From an uncultured Verrucomicrobiota bacterium (GTDB taxonomy: Bacteria > Verrucomicrobiota > Verrucomicrobiia > Limisphaerales > UBA9464), in assembly GCA_903922605.1 (NCBI GenBank), contig CAIXUG010000010.1, positions 22,648 to 86,647 on the forward strand: a stretch of 64,000 bases of DNA, read 5' to 3'. Positions 26,568 to 33,557 of the stretch are shown one piece after another (position 1 is the stretch's first letter; every line of letters begins with the position of its first letter). The notes below the pieces were generated by a model. The model searched no databases and was not told the DNA's origin. It was given only the letters and a program-made list of their open reading frames with translations. Made by a program: the position numbers and the translations under genes.

Positions 26568-27487
26568 GGCTGATCCTGCCGTTGAAAGAACCAGCGGCGG
26601 AAGGCGCGGCCAACGAAATTCTGCTGCGGCACGTTCGCCAGGCGGAGATAGGTTTCTGCCATAGCGCCCGAATCCGAGCCCTCGTAGCCGGGAAGTTTCA
26701 CGGTGGGCCAGACCAGCCATTCACCTGGCGCCGCGACCAGCTCGCCTTCGGTGGGCATGGTCGGCAGACGTTCGGCATCGTGCCCGTTCACCCGGATCCG
26801 GTGCGGCCCGAACTCCACCCGGTCACCGGGCAGGCCGATGACGCGCCCCAGCATCAGGCCGCCGGCCAGCCGTGCCCCCCGATCCAGCCGGAAGCTCTCG
26901 TTTTTGAACGCCACCAAATCGCCACGTGCGACATCCGCCCGGGCGGCGTGCGGATCGAAGACGACCGAGCTGTTTTCCCCCGGAATGAACATCGGCCGGG
27001 CCACGGTGTTCTCAAAGAACCGGTAGCCCGGCCAATAGAGGAGGCCCGCGCAGAACAGCCACGCGACCAGCTGGGCCAGAATTTTCACCCGCAAGCCGGC
27101 CGGGTAGCCCCGACTGGTCTCCCGGTCGCGCAAATAGAGGAAACCGAGGCCGCTGGCATGGCACGAGATCATGCCGCTGACGGCGAAACCGTTGAGGGTC
27201 GGCGAGCCGAGGAAGATGAGCAGGACCAGCGCCCAGGCCCACCAGATGATGAGGAAGACGCGCCCCAGCGTCCGCTGGCCCAGCCGCCGGTACGGCTCGC
27301 CGGGGATGAGCAGGCACAGCAGCAGTTCCGGTGCGTTGAACGAGAGGACCAGCGGGGTCGCCAGGAAGGAGCGGGAAAACCGCAGACGCAACCAGATCCG
27401 CAGGCGGTCCAGTCGCTGACCGAGAATCCGGCCCAGCCAGCGGTCCTGCGCCCGGGGCGGGTAATAGCTGGAGAATTCCGGGTTCAT
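26564..27487 (-). CDS. S26-like (signal peptidase I fold) membrane protein, probably inactive
   Basis: 307 aa. Residues about 40-160 hold four or five hydrophobic helices. The C-terminal half resembles signal peptidase I: ENTVARPMFIPGENSS where active enzymes have the catalytic P-S-x-S-M, ARGDLVAFK, and GRVIGLPGDRVEF where active enzymes have K-R-V-I-G-x-P-G-D. In my alignment the catalytic Ser is replaced by Asn and the catalytic Lys by Gly, so it is likely a non-peptidase relative. The start at 27487 follows DUF2997 by 17 bp, and the stop is coupled to the TPR gene by ATGA. Function unknown; a membrane platform is plausible. Confidence 0.72.
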   Translation of the reverse strand: MNPEFSSYYPPRAQDRWLGRILGQRLDRLRIWLRLRFSRSFLATPLVLSFNAPELLLCLLIPGEPYRRLGQRTLGRVFLIIWWAWALVLLIFLGSPTLNGFAVSGMISCHASGLGFLYLRDRETSRGYPAGLRVKILAQLVAWLFCAGLLYWPGYRFFENTVARPMFIPGENSSVVFDPHAARADVARGDLVAFKNESFRLDRGARLAGGLMLGRVIGLPGDRVEFGPHRIRVNGHDAERLPTMPTEGELVAAPGEWLVWPTVKLPGYEGSDSGAMAETYLRLANVPQQNFVGRAFRRWFFQRQDQP

Positions 27488-27504
27488 CAGGGCGCGCGGG
27501 CGGC

Positions 27505-27705
27505 TCAGTGGTGCCGTTCCGAATGCAGATGCACATCCTCTTCCGGTTCGTAGAAGCCGGAGGTGTGGCGCACGTCCTTCGTCTCGCCGACCATCTGCTC
27601 GAACAGCTTGATCGCCTCGAGGCAGCCTTTGCCCTTGAAGCCGTCCACGTGGATCTCCACTTCGCCGGTGGGGCTGATCGTCAGTTCGTAGGTGCGCTGT
27701 TTCAT
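27505..27705 (-). CDS. DUF2997 family small protein
   Basis: 66 aa. The pattern TISPTGEVEIHVDGFKGKGCLEAIKLFEQMVG matches the DUF2997 family: a two-stranded start, a G-x-C/S-C-x-E-A helix, then a variable tail, here acidic and His-rich (EEDVHLHSERHH). In cyanobacteria DUF2997 genes sit next to ycf35 (DUF1257), and the same pairing occurs here: the gene lies 30 bp downstream of the DUF1257-like gene. No biochemical function is known for the family. The terminal His cluster might bind metal, but this is a guess. Confidence 0.8.
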   Translation of the reverse strand: MKQRTYELTISPTGEVEIHVDGFKGKGCLEAIKLFEQMVGETKDVRHTSGFYEPEEDVHLHSERHH

Positions 27706-27735
27706 GGGAAGGAAAATCGGTGGGACGATGCCGGT

Positions 27736-28212
27736 TCAGTTTTGCCAGTGGCGCACGCGCAGGCGGATGGACTGTGATTCGTCCACGGTCTCCTCGACCA
27801 AGTCCATGCCGCGCGCCGCCATCTCGTTCTTGAGCTTGGTGAGCATGTACTGCTGCACCATGCGCCCGCCCAGTTCCTCGCCGATTGCCCGCAATTGCTC
27901 CTCGGAATATCCGGCTCCGGTCACGCACACGGCGGCGCGGCCCCGGGCATCGCGGCTGAATTCGGCCATGACGCCGTCGCGGCTCATCCGGAGGCGCTGA
28001 TCACGTCCCAGCGTGCCGGTGACCACCTCGCTGTGCGGCACGTTGAGCGTCACCTTGCGGGCGGTTTCCGTCTCGACATCGAGCGACACGCCCTCTTGGT
28101 TGGCATCCTGCAGGACCTTGAAGCCGAGCGAGACGGCGGCGGTGGCCACGGCGGAACTGATGGCCGGCCACGAGGCGACCACGATGGGGGTGAGAACGGC
28201 GACGGCACTCAT
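27736..28212 (-). CDS. DUF1257 (Ycf35)-like protein
   Basis: 158 aa. The C-terminal third, MVQQYMLTKLKNEMAARGMDLVEETVDESQSIRLRVRHW, follows the Ycf35 pattern (V-Q-Q-Y-x-x-x ... G-x-x-V-x-E-E ... I-R-L-x-V-R-R-W), and the central strand-rich part fits too. The N-terminus is more hydrophobic (AVLTPIVVASWPAISSAV) than in cyanobacterial Ycf35, so this is a divergent member. Ycf35 is a conserved plastid/cyanobacterial protein of unknown function. Its neighbours DUF2997 and the Ycf46-type ATPase support the call. The gene is separated from the ATPase by a 596-bp gap containing a repeat element. Confidence 0.72.
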   Translation of the reverse strand: MSAVAVLTPIVVASWPAISSAVATAAVSLGFKVLQDANQEGVSLDVETETARKVTLNVPHSEVVTGTLGRDQRLRMSRDGVMAEFSRDARGRAAVCVTGAGYSEEQLRAIGEELGGRMVQQYMLTKLKNEMAARGMDLVEETVDESQSIRLRVRHWQN

Positions 28213-28403
28213 GAAGGGGGGAAGATTCGGTGTTTCTGAAGCTTCGACCGGGGACGGCTGTAAACGTCACGCGGGGATTTGCCAGAAGAGAAGGCAGCCT
28301 ATTGATTCAGGAGTGTTCCAAAAATTCTGCGGCCGTTAAACGAAACGCGCCGTTCCCGGCTGCCACTGGCGAGATCGCCGTTTGCGAGGTGAGAACTCAT
28401 CCA

Positions 28404-28692
28404 AGGCGCTGGTGGGGTAACGCTGCTGCGTTACCCTGATTTCGCCGTCCTGCGAGCGTAGCGATGCAGGCGGCTGGCCGCCCAAGGCCGACCGGGTGAC
28501 CCATCCTGTGGGGGCGTCACCGTTCCGCCCTTCCGGCGCGATCTTGAAGCTCCTTCGTGTCTTTGCGTCTTGGTTGTTTTCTCCAGCCCCCTGTGACTTG
28601 GGAGCCTTCTTGCCAAGGGCCGCCCCGACGGCGCAGACGCTGGTCGGGGCGGAAATAGTGGGTAACGCGGCAGCGTTACCCCACCAACGCCT
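28404..28692. repeat. 289-bp MITE-like element with 33-bp terminal inverted repeats
   Basis: Arms 28404-28436 (begins AGGCGCTGGTGGGGTAACGC) and 28660-28692 are inverted copies with about two differences; each is itself a palindrome, GGGTAACGC-NNNN-GCGTTACCC. Inside is a perfect 10-bp stem, CCGCCCCGAC (28620-28629) with GTCGGGGCGG (28643-28652). It carries no transposase, so it is non-autonomous, and it separates the AAA+ ATPase gene from the DUF1257-like gene. Confidence 0.9.
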
Positions 28693-28766
28693 CGGGAGAG
28701 TCCTCTCGCCTCAAACGGCGATTCGGCCTGGGATTGTCAGGAGTTTGGAGGAGTATTTGCCCCCGT

Positions 28767-28800
28767 CTCCTGCGATTACGATGAAGATCAGGATTAAGAA
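28767..28800. repeat. Dispersed A/T-rich repeat, copy 2
   Basis: CTCCTGCGATTACGAT then GAAGATCAGGATTAAGAA, matching 4567-4606 apart from a short deletion. It abuts the 3' end of the AAA+ ATPase gene. Confidence 0.72.
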
Positions 28801-28808
28801 CTACCTCG

Positions 28809-30365
28809 TCAGAACTCCACCTTGCGGGGCAGATGCGCCGAAGGATCAGCCTCACGGTTCGTGCTGGCATTGCGCGCGCGGCCGTCGGCCCAGCTGCGGA
28901 GGCGGTTGATCTGCTCGTCCATCGTCTTGGCGAGCGGCACGGTCTGGCGGATTGCGGCGAGCACCAGCTCGGTCGAAAGCTCCGTGCTGGCGTAGAAGGC
29001 CTCGTAGAGTGCGCTGTTGATGGCCTCCTCGATCTCCGCGCCGCTGAAATCCCCCGCCGCCTGGGCCAGCGCCGCGAGGTCGAAGTTCTCCGGGGTGCGG
29101 CCCCGCTTCGCGATGTGTACGCGGAAGATTTCGGCCCGCTCGGGCTCGCCCGGCAGGTCCACGAAGAAGATCTCGTCGAGGCGGCCCTTGCGCAGCAGCT
29201 CCGGCGGCAGGTGCGAGATGTCGTTGGCGGTGGCCACGACGAAGACCGGCGCGGTCTTCTCGCTGAGCCACATGAGGAAGGTGCCGAACACGCGGGCGGT
29301 GGTGCCGCCGTCGCTGGAGCCGCTGCCCTGCGAGCCGGCGAAGGCCTTGTCGATCTCGTCCACCCACAGGATCGCCGGGGCGACCGACTCGGCGACGGCG
29401 ATGGCACGGCGGACGTTCTCCTCGGACGAGCCGACGAGGCTGCCGAACATCCGGCCCATGTCGAAGCGCAGCAACGGGAGCTGCCACTGGCTGGAAATGG
29501 CCTTCGCACAGAGGCTCTTGCCGCAGCCCTGCACACCCAGCAGCAGCACGCCCTTGGGCGCGGGCAATCCGAAGGCGCGGGCCTCGGCGGTGAAGGCCGC
29601 CGAACGCTTGGCGAGCCAGTCTTTCAGCACGGTCATGCCGCCCACGCTGCCAAAGCTCTCGCTGGTGGCGTAGTACTCGAGCAGGCCGCTCTTGCGGATG
29701 ATCTGCTGCTTCTCGGCAAACACGTCGTTCACATCCTCGCCGCTGAGCCGCGCATCTTTGACGATGATCTTGGCGAAGACGTTTTCGGCCTCGCCGAGGG
29801 TGAGGCCCAGCGCGGCCTGCAGGAGCCGGTCGCGCCCGGCGTCATCGAGCTCGATGCTCACCTGCCGAAGCTGGCGCACGTCGAGCAGGATGCGGTCGAG
29901 CAGCGTGCCCAGCTCCTCCTTCGTCGGCAGCGGGAAGTTGAGCAGGGTGATCTCCTTGTCGAGCTCGGTGGGGATTTCCAGCACCGGCGAGATGAGGATC
30001 ACGGTCTTGAAGCTGTTCTTCAGGTGCAGCGCGATATCCTTGAGCTTGCGGATGACGGCGAAGTTCGACCGCGCGAGGAACGGGTGGAAATCCTTGAAGA
30101 CGAAGATTGCCGGCTCGACCTGGTCCATCACCTGGTCCAGCGCGGCCAGGGGGTCCTTGGTGGCGGCGCTGCGCGACTTCTGGCTCTGCATGTTGGTGCC
30201 GGCGGGCACGATGCCGGTGGAATAGGACCACTCGAAGACCTTCTTCCCCCGGCGGCCGGCGATTTCCAGCAGCACGGGCAGCACGCGCATCTCCTCGCTT
30301 GTCTGGACGTAGATCAACGGATAGCGGGCGCGGATGAGCACCTCAATTTCAGCGGCGAAGGACAT
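28809..30365 (-). CDS. Ycf46-type AAA+ ATPase
   Basis: 518 aa. The N-terminal domain begins with EIEVLIRARYPLIYVQTSEEMRV, the Ycf46 hallmark. The AAA+ module has Walker A GVQGCGKSL (about residue 280), the KAISSQWQLPLLRFDMGRMFGSLVGSSEENVRRA block, Walker B ILWVDEIDKAF (about residue 338), sensor 1 VATANDI, the arginine finger region LLRKGRLDEIFFVDLP, and a C-terminal lid helix with the GAEIEEAINSALYEAF pattern. Ycf46 is conserved in cyanobacteria and red-algal plastids and is linked to carbon-uptake control there; its role in other bacteria is unknown. The full domain set is intact, so the protein is probably active. It starts 18 bp after the 65-aa gene. Confidence 0.9.
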   Translation of the reverse strand: MSFAAEIEVLIRARYPLIYVQTSEEMRVLPVLLEIAGRRGKKVFEWSYSTGIVPAGTNMQSQKSRSAATKDPLAALDQVMDQVEPAIFVFKDFHPFLARSNFAVIRKLKDIALHLKNSFKTVILISPVLEIPTELDKEITLLNFPLPTKEELGTLLDRILLDVRQLRQVSIELDDAGRDRLLQAALGLTLGEAENVFAKIIVKDARLSGEDVNDVFAEKQQIIRKSGLLEYYATSESFGSVGGMTVLKDWLAKRSAAFTAEARAFGLPAPKGVLLLGVQGCGKSLCAKAISSQWQLPLLRFDMGRMFGSLVGSSEENVRRAIAVAESVAPAILWVDEIDKAFAGSQGSGSSDGGTTARVFGTFLMWLSEKTAPVFVVATANDISHLPPELLRKGRLDEIFFVDLPGEPERAEIFRVHIAKRGRTPENFDLAALAQAAGDFSGAEIEEAINSALYEAFYASTELSTELVLAAIRQTVPLAKTMDEQINRLRSWADGRARNASTNREADPSAHLPRKVEF

Positions 30366-30383
30366 GGGCAGAAGGTCAGCGAG

Positions 30384-30581
30384 TCAGTGAACCGGTAAAT
30401 CGGTGGGGCAGGCGGTTTGCAGGAGGGCGGCGAGTTCCGGGGTCAGATGATGCGCCAGGATACGGCCATCGGGCAGCAGGAGCAATTCGGCGTCGACCTC
30501 GATGCCAGGGGTAGGGGTGGTGGCGAGCCCGATTGGGGAGATTTCGGCAGGGATGGCAATGGGCTTGGCGGGCGGGTTCAT
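30384..30581 (-). CDS. 65-aa hypothetical protein in the Ycf46 operon
   Basis: 65 aa, start at 30581 fixed by an ATGA overlap with the radical SAM gene. The N-terminal third is Pro/Ile-rich; the middle, EVDAELLLLPDGRILAHHLTPELAALLQ, looks like a strand-turn-helix unit with a His pair. No family recognised. Tight coupling to the radical SAM gene and 18-bp spacing to the AAA+ gene suggest that it works with them, perhaps as a small substrate or adaptor, but nothing in the sequence shows a modification site such as a conserved terminal Gly-Tyr or Cys motif. Confidence 0.6.
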   Translation of the reverse strand: MNPPAKPIAIPAEISPIGLATTPTPGIEVDAELLLLPDGRILAHHLTPELAALLQTACPTDLPVH

Positions 30582-31504
30582 GGGATGAGCCGGAGGCCGA
30601 GGCGGGTGGCCAGTTCGCGGGCCAGCCGTTCCTCCGGCACCGAGGTGGTGCGGACGAGTTCCGGGTGCTGCGCGCTGAACCAGCCCGGCCAGAAGCCGGT
30701 GCGCAGGCTCACCTTGACGCCGGGCAGTTCGGCGGCGAGCCACTCGGCCACGGGCCGCCAGCAGCACTCCAGGTGCCCTGGCATGAGCAGGTGCCGTACG
30801 ATCAGTTCGGTGTGGGTCGCGGCCCATGCAAGGTTCTCACGCACGATGGCGGTGTAATGAGGAACCTTGGCCAGGCGCTGGGCGCAGAGGTCATTGCCAA
30901 ACTTATAGTCGGCCACCCAAACGTCGAACACGCCGTCGAGCAGTTCGCGGGCGGCAGCGGTGCCGTGGGCATTGGTCTTCCAGACCAGCCGGGCGTCGTC
31001 GGGCAAAAGCGACACGAATTCCAGCACGGCGGGCAGGTGGATGGTGGGTTCGCCACCGAGGATCATCACGCTGCGCGCGTTGCGGGCGAGCGCTTGGTGA
31101 GCGCGGGCTGCCAGTTCCTGCCCGTATGCCAGCGGGGTCGCCTCAGTGGATTCCCGTTGATGGCTGACGGTCAGCTTTCCGGCCTCGGCGTTCCAACTGT
31201 CGCGGCCTGTATTGCAGAAGTCACAGCGCAGATCACAGCCGCCGAAGGCCACGGCGAAGACCGGGGCCAGCTCCGCCTCGTCGCTGACCTCCGTCTGCGC
31301 GTGAAAGACGTGTGCCTCGGTGTTGGCATGGCAGGGGCCGAGTTCGCCGGCCAGGCGGTTTGCGCCGCAGCGATGGGCGCAGAGTTCGCAGTGCGCCAAG
31401 TGTTCCCACGCCAACGCCGCGCGATGTGCCGCCAGCAGGCGGCGGGAGCGGCCCGACCCGGCTCCGGCTTCCGGTACCGGCAGAGGCGGCGCGGTGGCAT
31501 TCAC
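30578..31504 (-). CDS. PflX-like radical SAM enzyme
   Basis: 308 aa from a GTG at 31504 that overlaps the upstream stop as GTGA; longer GTG starts at 31519/31522 exist. The N-terminal block CELCAHRCGANRLAGELGPCHAN is the Cys-rich leader of PflX-type proteins (COG1313), and GGCDLRCDFCNTG supplies the radical-SAM CX3CX2C cluster ligands at about residue 90. A glycine-rich GGEPT (SAM-binding) segment follows about 65 residues later. PflX relatives resemble pyruvate formate-lyase activases, but their substrates are generally unknown. No glycyl radical enzyme lies in the window. The protein seems complete and should be cytoplasmic and oxygen-sensitive. Confidence 0.87.
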   Translation of the reverse strand: MNATAPPLPVPEAGAGSGRSRRLLAAHRAALAWEHLAHCELCAHRCGANRLAGELGPCHANTEAHVFHAQTEVSDEAELAPVFAVAFGGCDLRCDFCNTGRDSWNAEAGKLTVSHQRESTEATPLAYGQELAARAHQALARNARSVMILGGEPTIHLPAVLEFVSLLPDDARLVWKTNAHGTAAARELLDGVFDVWVADYKFGNDLCAQRLAKVPHYTAIVRENLAWAATHTELIVRHLLMPGHLECCWRPVAEWLAAELPGVKVSLRTGFWPGWFSAQHPELVRTTSVPEERLARELATRLGLRLIP

Positions 31505-31737
31505 AGCAGGCGTTTCCACCACGGCTTCGGGATGGGGGCCGGTTCGGCGGCGAGGGTGCGTTCCAGCCGCTTGCCCACGGCGCCGGGCACCTTCGTCTGG
31601 AGCAGGTCGTGCCGGATCATTTCCTCGGGCGTGGCGAATTCGCGAACGGTGCCGCTCTCGGTGGTGGCGGTATGTGCCGATTCGGCGGTCACCTGTTCGG
31701 TGGTCTGCTGGCGCAACTGCTGGGAGGGAGGTTTCAT
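31501..31737 (-). CDS. 78-aa hypothetical protein
   Basis: 78 aa, between the sigma factor (26 bp upstream) and the radical SAM gene (GTGA overlap). The N-terminal 28 residues are Gln/Thr/Ser/Glu-rich and probably disordered; the middle, REFATPEEMIRHDLLQTKVPGAVGKRLERTL, is an amphipathic helical segment; the end is Pro/Trp-rich and basic (PKPWWKRLL). No family recognised and no zinc-binding anti-sigma motif, although its place right behind an ECF sigma factor is where an anti-sigma factor often sits. Confidence 0.6.
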   Translation of the reverse strand: MKPPSQQLRQQTTEQVTAESAHTATTESGTVREFATPEEMIRHDLLQTKVPGAVGKRLERTLAAEPAPIPKPWWKRLL

Positions 31738-31763
31738 TGGGCGGGCGGGGAGGTGGGCAAAAA

Positions 31764-32333
31764 TCAGGCGGTTTTGGCGAACGCGGCGGTGAACGCGCGG
31801 CGGGCGCGGTGAAGTTTGCCGCGCACGGCGTCGGCGGTCTGGTTGGTGAGCTGGCCGACCTGCTCGTAGCTCAGCTCCTGGTCGGCCACGAGCAGCAGGA
31901 GCAGCCGGTATTCCTCGGGCAGCCCGTCGAGCGTCCGCTGGATGCGTTCGCCCAGTTCCTTGGTTTCCAAGAGGCGGAGGGGGCTCTGGCTTGCCTCGTT
32001 GGGGCGTTCGAAGACCGCCTCGTCCGCCGCCGGATGGATGTTCCGGGCGGCCCAGCTCTGGCGGAGGTTCGAGCAGTGGTTGAGCGTGATCCGGTAGAGC
32101 CAGGTGCGGATGTCCGCATCGCCCCGGAAGTCGCCCAGTTTGCGGAAGGCCTTCACAAACACGTCGTGCGCCGCGTCTTCGGCCTGCGCCGGGTCACCGA
32201 GCAGGCGCAGAGCGAGGTAGAAGATCGGCTGGGAGTGCGCGGAATAGATTTCCGCGAAGTCGGCGGGCAGGCCGGCGGGCAGGACTGCCGGTTCCGGTGC
32301 CGGCGACACCAGGTCGGGAAGGGCTTCAGCCAT
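31764..32333 (-). CDS. ECF-type RNA polymerase sigma factor
   Basis: 189 aa from 32333. Region 2 (FAEIYSAHSQPIFYLALRLLGDPAQAEDAAHDVFVKAFRKLGDFRGDADIRTWLYRITLN) and region 4 (LPEEYRLLLLLVADQELSYEQVGQLTNQTADAVRGKLHRAR) are both clear; region 3 is absent, as in ECF sigmas. It heads the minus-strand run of ten genes and probably controls it, perhaps with autoregulation, but no anti-sigma factor of known type is next to it. A frame extension upstream to 32456 lacks family features. Confidence 0.9.
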   Translation of the reverse strand: MAEALPDLVSPAPEPAVLPAGLPADFAEIYSAHSQPIFYLALRLLGDPAQAEDAAHDVFVKAFRKLGDFRGDADIRTWLYRITLNHCSNLRQSWAARNIHPAADEAVFERPNEASQSPLRLLETKELGERIQRTLDGLPEEYRLLLLLVADQELSYEQVGQLTNQTADAVRGKLHRARRAFTAAFAKTA

Positions 32334-32458
32334 GGTGGACACGCTGGTTGGACCGCGAAGCGCGTCGGCTGTCACGCGCAGAGTTTTGACCGGTCCAGAA
32401 GTCGGCGGTTGAAAGGCCCGGTTTTTCGTGTAGTCCTTGGCGCGTCCGCCGAACACGT

Positions 32459-32725
32459 ATGAGGAAACTTTCGCTGATGATCCTGGCTCTGGGAGCGGCC
32501 GCCGTGATGACGGGCTGCAACCAGGCCGACTCCACGGTCACCGCCGCCGGTGTGAAGCCCTACCCGCTCGACAAGTGTCCGGTTTCGGACGAGAAGCTCG
32601 GCGAGATGGGCACACCCGTGGTGTTTGTGCACGAGGGCCAGGAGATCAAGCTGTGCTGCAAGAACTGCCGTAAGGACTTCGACAAGGAGCCGGCCAAGTA
32701 CCTCGCCAAGCTCACGGTCAAGTGA
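32459..32725 (+). CDS. Cys-rich metal-binding lipoprotein 1
   Basis: 88 aa. Lipoprotein signal peptide with lipobox M-T-G-C (Cys about residue 20). The mature part, KPYPLDKCPVSDEKLGEMG ... LCCKNCRKDFDKEPAKYL, is a YHS/TRASH-like metal-binding fold with four Cys in the pattern C-x(n)-C-C-x-x-C. It heads the CusCBA locus and is followed 40 bp later by a paralogue, so it may bind copper or silver in the periplasm. The sigma-factor gene diverges from it across 125 bp, which must hold both promoters; no operator was recognised. Confidence 0.82.
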   Translation: MRKLSLMILALGAAAVMTGCNQADSTVTAAGVKPYPLDKCPVSDEKLGEMGTPVVFVHEGQEIKLCCKNCRKDFDKEPAKYLAKLTVK

Positions 32726-32765
32726 TCCGCAAAACCAATTTTCCTAAAACCATCACCACCTCCCC

Positions 32766-33026
32766 ATGAAAGCACTCCTCCTCGCCCTCGCCACCGCCGC
32801 CCTGCTGACGGGCTGCTCGACCACGGAAAGCAAGTCCGCCAGCACTGCGGGCGTGAAGCCCTATCCGCTTCAGATCTGCGTCGTCTCGGGCGACAAGCTT
32901 GGCGAGATGGGGCCGCCGGTCGTGAAAGTGTACAACGGCCAGGAAATGAAGTTCTGCTGCAAGAATTGCGTGAAGGATTTCGAGAAGGAGCCGGCGAAAT
33001 ATTTGACGAAGCTGGAAACGAAGTGA
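32766..33026 (+). CDS. Cys-rich metal-binding lipoprotein 2 (paralogue)
   Basis: 86 aa with lipobox L-T-G-C. The C-terminal block GVKPYPLQICVVSGDKLGEMGPPVV ... FCCKNCVKDFEKEPAKYLTKL matches the previous protein at most positions, so the two are a tandem duplication. The first metal-ligand Cys is kept (I-C-V-V). Different spacer residues after the lipobox suggest the copies have diverged. Probably a periplasmic metal chaperone or buffer for the adjacent efflux system. Confidence 0.82.
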   Translation: MKALLLALATAALLTGCSTTESKSASTAGVKPYPLQICVVSGDKLGEMGPPVVKVYNGQEMKFCCKNCVKDFEKEPAKYLTKLETK

Positions 33027-33057
33027 CGTTCAGCGGGGCGATTGGGCCCCACGCCGT

Positions 33058-33450
33058 ATGAAACAAACCTGCGCCCTGATGCTGAGCCTTGTGCTCCTCA
33101 TGGCGCAGTTTGCCTTTGCGGCATCGCCCTGCGGGGCGGAGGGAACTCCGACCGTGACGCCCGCCCGGTCCGCCGGACATTCCTGCTGTGCGCCGGCCCA
33201 GCCGGTCCCGATGGCCTGCAACGCCCCGTGCTGTGTCGCGCGCAATGCCCCGTCTGACCAGGGCTCGGCCCCGGCGGCTCCGGTTCCCAGCTCTACCCGT
33301 TCCCTGCCTTTTGCGGCGGCGCTCCTCGCCGCCCTCTGGAAGCTCCCGGCTCCCGCCGATCTGCCCGCGTCCCTTTCCGCACCGTCCGCCGGTGCGATTT
33401 CAGCCCCGCCCGTCCCGCTCTATCTGCGGCACGGCGCGCTGCTGATCTGA
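33058..33450 (+). CDS. Secreted Cys-rich hypothetical protein
   Basis: 130 aa. Signal peptide of 22 residues, cleavage after AFAA. The mature N-terminal half has seven Cys, including two CC pairs (HSCCAPAQ; NAPCCVA) and several His/Met, suited to binding soft metals. The C-terminal half is Ala/Pro-rich with one weakly hydrophobic stretch. No named family. Its place between the metal lipoproteins and cusC suggests a role in copper or silver handling. Confidence 0.68.
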   Translation: MKQTCALMLSLVLLMAQFAFAASPCGAEGTPTVTPARSAGHSCCAPAQPVPMACNAPCCVARNAPSDQGSAPAAPVPSSTRSLPFAAALLAALWKLPAPADLPASLSAPSAGAISAPPVPLYLRHGALLI

Positions 33451-33557
33451 GCTGACCCCATACCCCGGAAGACGTGTGCCCACGCATGGGCATGCGTTTG
33501 CCGTGCTGTCGTCCTGTCACGTCTGGGTCTGTTGGTCCTCTTTTCCCGTTGGTTTCC

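Larger units (their letters stand above)
28213..28808. other. Gene-free gap inside the minus-strand operon
   Basis: No credible gene. 28404-28692 is an inverted-repeat element and 28767-28800 a copy of the A/T-rich repeat. The remaining 28213-28403 lies just upstream of the DUF1257-like gene and could hold a secondary promoter, but no clear -35/-10 pair was found. Confidence 0.6.
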
